DNA from: Chara braunii
Taxonomy: Eukaryota > Streptophyta > Charophyceae > Charales > Characeae
NCBI GenBank assembly: GCA_003427395.1
Contig: BFEA01000380.1
Coordinates: 952,953-974,873, forward strand
Length of the DNA: 21,921 bases
Reading direction: 5' to 3'
Below the pieces are notes generated by a model. It made no database searches, was not told the DNA's origin, and was given only the letters and a program-made list of their open reading frames with translations. The translations under genes and the position numbers were made by a program. Positions 17,140-21,921 of the stretch are shown in pieces; within the stretch, counting starts at the first letter, position 1; each line of letters begins with the position of its first letter.

Positions 17140-19053
17140 TTCCCATACAATCCCAACCCGCACAAGGGCCCTCAGTTGCACCGCAAACCAGCCACCAATG
17201 ACCCACCGACCCAGGGTCCAGGTCCGGGCGCAGCATCCACCACAAAGGAGTAGGTAAGGCTGTTTACGTCCAATACTACGAAATGCGACATTTGTCATCC
17301 TTCCTACCACCTTGAATTTTTCTTCGTCAACGGAGACAAGGTGATCTCCTTCCGCTAGCGGGATCAGATTTTTCTTCTTCCTGCCCGTTCCACGACCCTC
17401 AGAGAGATCGCTAGGACCGCGGCCCTTGAGTTGACAATAGCATTGTACGGAATTCCCCAGACTTCTATATCGCATTTCACTAATTTTTACAGAATGGCCT
17501 TAATGCGCAGAAAATTGTCGTCTTTTCGGATTAGTCTTAACTGTATCTGATCCGAGGTGTTGGGGCCATCGGGCTTGTCTTCTTGGATGGGGGTCTTCCC
17601 TTCGATGGCCGCTTGCTTAGCAAGAGCAAACCGTTTCCGGTTCGCCTTGCAATGCTGCAACATTCGTTCATTCGCCTGTTCCGATGTGGATAGCATGTGT
17701 CCAATGGGCAGGGGAATTTGGTGGTCCAGGGCTCGGATGATGTTCAGGACATCAATCTCTCCCGTAACAAAGGCAGGACCACCCGACTCCATTTCTCCAG
17801 GAGACGGTCTCCACTCCGTTATTTCACGTTGTTCGTTCGCGGGGCAGATAGTTCCGATCATTCCCAATCCTGGGTAACCCAGGGAGATGTATTGATCGAG
17901 CGAGATAAGTTCCTCAACTTCCTCGGTAGTGACTATCGCACTCCCTCCTCCCTCCACTTCTTCCACCATTGTGCCCACCCTCCCTGGTCCGTTGGCCACA
18001 GGTGTTGCTGCCACAGGGGTTGCTCCCACCTGGACTTGCGTCGAACGGTTGGGACGATCTCGGGCTATATGGCCGGGTTGGTGACACGTGTAACATATGC
18101 CTAGATTAGCCGCCGCACTGCCCACAGTTTGGACAGGGGCTGCTCCCTGTGCCATGCGTGCAGCTCTAACAGCGACGGGGCGCATCGACCTCATCAAGGA
18201 TTCTATTTGGGCATTATGCTCATGCTGTTCTTTCCTGCTTTCTTGCATCAAGCTAACTAGCGTTCGAGTTAATTCCAGTATTGTATTTGATTCGCTTGGC
18301 TTCGAAGAGGTATCAGGGGGAGGTGTAGGTGTGACCATCATAGGCAGTCATGTGGTTGTGTCCGGTATCGACCTCTTAACTCCAACCTTCTCTAGATAGG
18401 TGACGCGGCCATAGACGAAGCCCATGTTCTCAAATTTGTTTTGTGGTGCAGCTAACTCGGCCTTCCCCCTAGCCAATTATGAGGAATCCGCTTCCTTAGC
18501 GTGGTCTTCTCCTTCTAGGAAGCTAGCGACAAACTTTCTCTCCATCTCTTCAGCAGCATCCATGATCTGCTGCATGGTATGATTGATGGGGGAGAACTGC
18601 TTTCGCAATTTCGCCCTAATTGCACGGCTGCGAAGCCCACCGATAAACAAATCCCTTCCTACCTCCTCGCCTCACTCTGACTTAACGAACAACCTATAAA
18701 ACCTACTTCAATATTCAGTGACGGGTTTGAGGGGCTTCTGAACTCGATCTTTAATCATAAAGAAGGTCTGTTCATGATGGATACAAATCGAATCAGTGTA
18801 AGAAGTCCCTCTCAAAGGTCGGGAGATCTACCCACGCGTAAGTGTTGAACCAATGGTGTGCATCCCCTCCCAACCGGGCGGGGATGTTGATCCTAGCTTC
18901 GTCATTGTCGTATTGCTGCGCACACAGTGTGGCTAGCCATGCTCCGGCCAGATGATGTGCGGGATCGAAAAGGCACAGATCGGGCGGGGCCGCAGGTGCG
19001 AGAACTCGAGGGGCCAGAGCCCCGCTAGCATTTGGTGTCGGGTGGGCGTTCAT
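17140..19053 (-). pseudogene. Ty3/gypsy-like gag and protease pseudogene
   Basis: Starts at ATG 19,053. The capsid part reads LGGDAHHWFNTYAWVDLP, then FERDFLH. After a frameshift near 18,790 it continues with DRVQKPLKPVTEY and GRDLFIGGLRSRAIRAKL, typical of Ty3/gypsy gag. Four in-frame stops fall between about 18,720 and 18,345. The next 284 residues are open. The zinc knuckle CYTCHQPGHIARDR (18,054-18,095) is C-x2-C-x4-H-x4 with the final Cys changed to Arg. A stop at 17,487 is followed by IPYNAIVNSRAAVLAIS, where the protease Asp-Ser-Gly motif reads Asn-Ser-Arg (17,424-17,432). Protease-like sequence continues in two further frames to about 17,150. Reverse transcriptase, RNase H and integrase are missing, replaced by the hAT coding start at 17,111. 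Confidence 0.85.
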
Positions 19054-19200
19054 ATTGGCCGCCTTGATCTGCCGACCTACTCCTAGTTACTAACTTACTA
19101 TAGGGTCGCGTCGTGGAGCGTTCCTCTACCTAGGTCGTCCTTTGTTCGCCAGATCGCTCTTCGCAACTTACTCTCTTCGTCGTTCCTAAGCTTGCCACGT

Positions 19201-19216
19201 GCCGACTCCGATACCA
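19201..19216 (-). other. Putative tRNA-iMet primer binding site
   Basis: Minus strand TGGTATCGGAGTCGGC. The usual plant retrotransposon site, complementary to the 3' end of initiator tRNA-Met, begins TGGTATCAGAGC, so two of the first twelve bases differ. It lies about 150 bases upstream of the gag start in the correct orientation, where the site just inside a 5' LTR is expected. Confidence 0.65.
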
Positions 19217-19867
19217 ACCTCACGCGCGGCGTGACTTCCTGATCGGAGTGGGAGTGGGCCTGGGAGTGCGAAAAGGGGGTGTGCCAAGGGTTTTCGGAAA
19301 GTGTGGGCGGAATCCTAAGTCGAAACTAAGATCTCCTGTGACAAGTTTCAGGGATATGAAGGCAAGAGGGTAGGCGCGGGTCGAAGTCTTGTTTTATGCT
19401 TCGGAGGGCGGAGCTACCGCCTTCGTTGGTTCCGTTGTCTGGGTCGAACTCGTATCTGGTGTACCGCCGGGACGCTATGGCTATCTCGCTGGCTGATCAC
19501 CTGTCGACGTCTTACATCGCAGGTCTCGGAATTCAACGTGGTCGGCCTCAGCCGAAGGTTGTGCGCCCGTCCTTCTTCCTCCGAGCGAGTGCGCCGGATG
19601 AAGTCGGAGCCGGATGAAGTCGGAGCCTCGGAGGCTCGGTAATCGTGGTCTTGCAGGCACTCTGAACACGGGGGTTGGGCTACGAATCCCCCTCAGCGAC
19701 GGCCATCCGCGGACAAGTCTGCAGCCACGGCCTAGGCCGCGACCCCGCGGACGTGTCCACGCGGTCGTGCAACTTTGCGGCCGCATGGCGGCCAGTGGGG
19801 AGGGGGGCTTGGGATTTGGGAACCGCCATGGGGCGGCGCAACCCCAGCCCCACCCCCTCAAACAAAA
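19217..19867 (-). other. Possible 5' LTR remnant, boundaries not determined
   Basis: The sequence upstream of the primer binding site is where a 5' LTR should lie. On the minus strand GCATAAAACAAG near 19,390-19,400 could be a degenerate TATA element. I could not find a TG start or a second LTR copy in the window. A 16-bp unit CCGGATGAAGTCGGAG is repeated perfectly in tandem at 19,594-19,625. No other gene is visible. Confidence 0.3.
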
Positions 19868-19969
19868 CAAAAAAAAAAAAAAAAACTAATTTTTGGTTGG
19901 GGGGGGTTGGGCGAGTGAAGGTATTTCGGGAAAAAAAAAAAAAAAAGCACTTTTTTTTTTTTTTTTTCG

Positions 19970-20025
<56 letters not shown>

Positions 20026-20342
20026 CCCCACAGGCGCACACACACACACACACACACACACAGGTAGGATTGTATATTTCCATGTTCTAGCGAAAGATTC
20101 ATTCGATTTTGCTTTTTTCTTTTTTCGTTGATTGATTGATTGATTGATTGATTGACTGGTGGGGGCGGGGTCGCCCCCCCACCCCCAACAGGCCCACACA
20201 CACACACACACACACAAGGTATTGTATATTTCCATGTTCTAGCGGAAGATTCATTCGATTTTGCTTTTTTTTTTTTTTGTTGATTGATTGATTGAGTGGT
20301 GGGGGAGGGGTCGCCCCACCCCCCCGCCACCCAGCACGCGCC

Positions 20343-20373
<31 letters not shown>

Positions 20374-20436
20374 ACACACACTCACACACACACACTCACA
20401 CATGACAATCCCGCACTCGGACGAAGGTGCAGTGCA

Positions 20437-20474
<38 letters not shown>

Positions 20475-20480
20475 TCAGTT
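19868..20480. repeat. Three-copy GATT/GC-hairpin/CA tandem array
   Basis: Three units each contain a homopolymer T run, a GATT tract (19,969-20,024; 20,127-20,154; 20,279-20,294), a GC-rich segment (GGGGCGGGGTCGCCCC type in units 2 and 3) and a CA tract. Units 1 and 2 then have GTATATTTCCATGTTCTAG followed by CGGAAGATTCATTCGATT. Unit 3 lacks that module and runs into a second CA tract (20,438-20,471). The Asn/Gln/Ser- and Cys/Val-rich frames are repeat translations. Confidence 0.9.
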
Positions 20481-20886
20481 TTATGTCTGTCATTCTTTTC
20501 TTTTGTTGTTTGTCCTCTTTCTGATTTTTTCTAAGTTTTTTTGTGTGCCCGTCTAAGCACCCTTAGGTAGTGCCAAACTGTCGGTGGTTCCTCGTTTGGA
20601 GTGCCAGCTGCACTCATAGTGGGGGGCTCGGTTCAGGATGTTTGTGTTGCCTGTAGGTGATGACGGATGCTCGTCGAAGTGTCTTCTTGGCTCAGTGGGT
20701 GGTGGGAACCAACAGTCTGTGGAGTTCACCCGTGATGTGAGTAGGAGATGTGCTGCTTTGCTCCGTGTTGGATGTGTGGACGACCCCGTCTGCGCTCTAC
20801 CACTGCCTTGCTGCCCGTTCCGCTTGCCTCGCAGGTTGTTCTTGGCATGCTGCTGTCTTCGCTGTGTGGTGTGGCTGGGTTGTGGT
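20481..20886. other. Unassigned sequence
   Basis: Transition from the CA array to a G/T-rich region. No motif recognised. Cys-rich frames beginning near 20,748 reflect TGC/TGT-rich composition. Confidence 0.45.
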
Positions 20887-21240
20887 GTTGCCTTGTGCTT
20901 CGCTGCTTCGTTGCCTGTCCGCCCGCCCGCTGGTCGTGCCTTCCAGGTCCTTTGCTTGAGCGCCCTGTAGTTCGGTTACCGTGTTGGGGTTGCCTTGTGC
21001 TCCTTAGCATGGTCGCTCTGCTGTTGGTTCGCTTGTCCTCTCGTCCCTTGCAATGTGGTTGTCTTGGTAGTGTTGCCTCGTGCTTCACTGCTTGGGTGCC
21101 CTGTTGTGAGTTCGGCTGCCGTGTTATTCCCTGCAGTCGTTTTTGGCGTTGTGCAGCCGTGTTGCCTCTACTGTGTTGCCTGGTGCTTCACAGGGTTGCT
21201 GCCCGCTGCTATGTTCCTCTTGGGGACAGTCTGCCTTCAA
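20887..21240 (+). repeat. Imperfect ~100-bp repeats upstream of the ribozyme
   Basis: GTTGCCTTGTGCTTCGCTGC (20,887) has relatives at 20,989, 21,072 and 21,175, 83 to 103 bases apart. A second motif, TAGTTCGGTTACCGTGTT (20,968), recurs as GAGTTCGGCTGCCGTGTT (21,109). The strand is strongly G/T-rich. Long frames here have Cys/Val/Leu-rich composition with no family resemblance, so I do not call a protein. Confidence 0.6.
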
Positions 21241-21289
21241 CAAGGGTCAAAGGGTTCATGACCCAAACCATCAAATACGGGGATTCCGC

Positions 21290-21345
21290 AGATTGTCGAG
21301 GGTTCAGCCTCCTGATGAGTCGGTGCAACTCCGACGAAACAATCT
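21290..21345 (+). ncRNA. Type III hammerhead ribozyme
   Basis: A self-cleaving RNA motif with every core position present. Helix III pairs AGATTG (21,290-21,295) with CAATCT (21,340-21,345). T21296 and C21297 complete the GUC cleavage triplet, so cleavage is predicted after C21297. Helix I is GAGG (21,298-21,301) with CCTC (21,308-21,311) and a six-base loop GTTCAG. The core CTGATGA is at 21,312-21,318. Helix II is GTCGG (21,319-21,323) with CCGAC (21,331-21,335) and a seven-base loop TGCAACT. GAAA follows at 21,336-21,339. Loop I GTT is complementary to loop II AAC, which could supply the loop-loop contact. CTGATGAGTC...GACGAAAC is the form seen in plant viroid-like and retrozyme hammerheads. 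It overlaps long Cys-rich frames, which I consider non-coding. Confidence 0.93.
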
Positions 21346-21887
21346 TTCATCATCTGCTTATTTATTTTTTTTAGTCTTTGCCTGGTTTATACTTGTATTT
21401 TTTTCGGGTGTTGTTGTTACATTGTCGTTGTTTGTCTGGTTGTTGTTTCCTTGGCTGCCTTACCCTATTTGTTTGCCCATCCGTCTACCTCATGCTTTTC
21501 ACCTAGTGTGCTTTGTTGTTGTGTGTCGTTTGTCTGCCCACCCGCCACCCCCATGCCCTCCAGCCTATATGCTTTGCTGCTTTGTTTGTTCGCTGTGCGG
21601 CATGTTGTCTGTCCGCCCACCCNCCTCCCCCTTGCCCTCCAACCTTCGCCCTTTGTTGATGCCGCATGCCTTTTTTTCCTCGCTGTCTTTTTTCTGCCTT
21701 CTCTTAGGTGTTGCGTATTGTTTGTTTCAGCTTAAGGCTCAGTGCCCTCGGGCTCTAGCCGCTGTGTCCTTTTAGGGAAGTCATTGAGGTCGTGCATACC
21801 CAGTAGAATGGAATATTCGCTTGGATCATGGTGTGATTCGTTTAATGCTGTGATGTCTGTTTTATTGACATTATGTATGTTGTGTCT
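21346..21887. other. T/G-rich sequence downstream of the ribozyme
   Basis: A T-rich run follows the ribozyme (21,360-21,375). Then comes sequence rich in TTGTTGT, GCCCACCCGCC and CCTCC, with an N at 21,623. GTCTGCCCACCCGCC (21,531) and GTCCGCCCACCC (21,610) are related. No gene is supported. In a retrozyme this side would carry the rest of an LTR and a primer binding site, but I found no TGGTATCAGAGC-like match. Confidence 0.45.
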
Positions 21888-21895
21888 TATATAAA
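21888..21895 (+). promoter_or_regulatory. TATA box
   Basis: TATATAAA at 21,888-21,895, followed by ACGCGGCTCGC and a GCATCGCAAGG about 20 bases on, at the expected start-site distance. It lies 26 bases from the window edge. It could drive a gene or retroelement beyond the window, or be chance in an AT-rich stretch. Confidence 0.4.
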
Positions 21896-21921
21896 CGCGG
21901 CTCGCTGCATCGCAAGGTGCA

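Noticed and set aside
20748-21374. 208-residue plus-strand open frame, overlapped by another of 210 residues (21,143-21,775)
   Set aside because: Cys/Val/Leu-rich composition follows the TGC/TGT bias of the imperfect repeats. No family signature was seen, two long frames overlap, and both run into or across the hammerhead and T-rich runs.

Overview
This window looks like repeat-rich intergenic DNA from a large eukaryotic genome, most likely plant-lineage. The evidence is long microsatellites (AAT, CA/TG, CT/GA, GATT, TTTA), three and a half copies of the plant-type telomere heptamer TTTAGGG, decayed hAT and LTR-retrotransposon coding regions, an assembly gap and isolated Ns. The hAT protein style (BED finger, DUF659, hATC, then a long acidic Gly/Pro-rich tail) reminds me of proteins predicted in large numbers in the charophyte alga Chara braunii. 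That is recollection, not a search. I see no intact host gene. Most longer open frames are translated microsatellites or shadows of decayed transposons.

Layout. 1-320: compound TG/GA microsatellite. About 930-3,481 (minus): 3' half of a hAT transposase pseudogene, from the end of DUF659 through hATC into the tail. 3,556-3,645: mutually exclusive hairpins. 4,661-5,640: an 87-bp duplication and a ~163-bp tandem repeat carrying a conserved hairpin. 5,941: interstitial telomere repeat. 6,295-14,530: a mosaic of decayed segmental duplications in which the microsatellites, a donor-like module ending GTRNGT and a 'CGGAAGATTCATTCGATT' module recur. 15,052-15,196: tRNA-like (SINE-type) sequences. 15,718-15,924: two near-perfect palindromes. 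15,925-17,111 (minus): 5' half of a hAT pseudogene. About 17,140-19,216 (minus): a decayed Ty3/gypsy-like element with a tRNA-iMet-type primer binding site, gag and the start of protease. 19,868-20,480: a three-copy GATT/CA tandem array. 20,887-21,344: ~100-bp imperfect repeats, then a complete type III hammerhead ribozyme. A TATA box lies at 21,888.

The two hAT halves lie on the same strand in the right order, and one stops where the other begins, inside the R-I-T-W-x-P-C segment. They may be one element split by about 12.4 kb. The strongest single discovery is the hammerhead at 21,290-21,345: all core nucleotides are present, helices I and II are closed, helix III is short and open, and the loops are complementary. 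That architecture is typical of plant retrozymes, and the window edge may cut through such an element.
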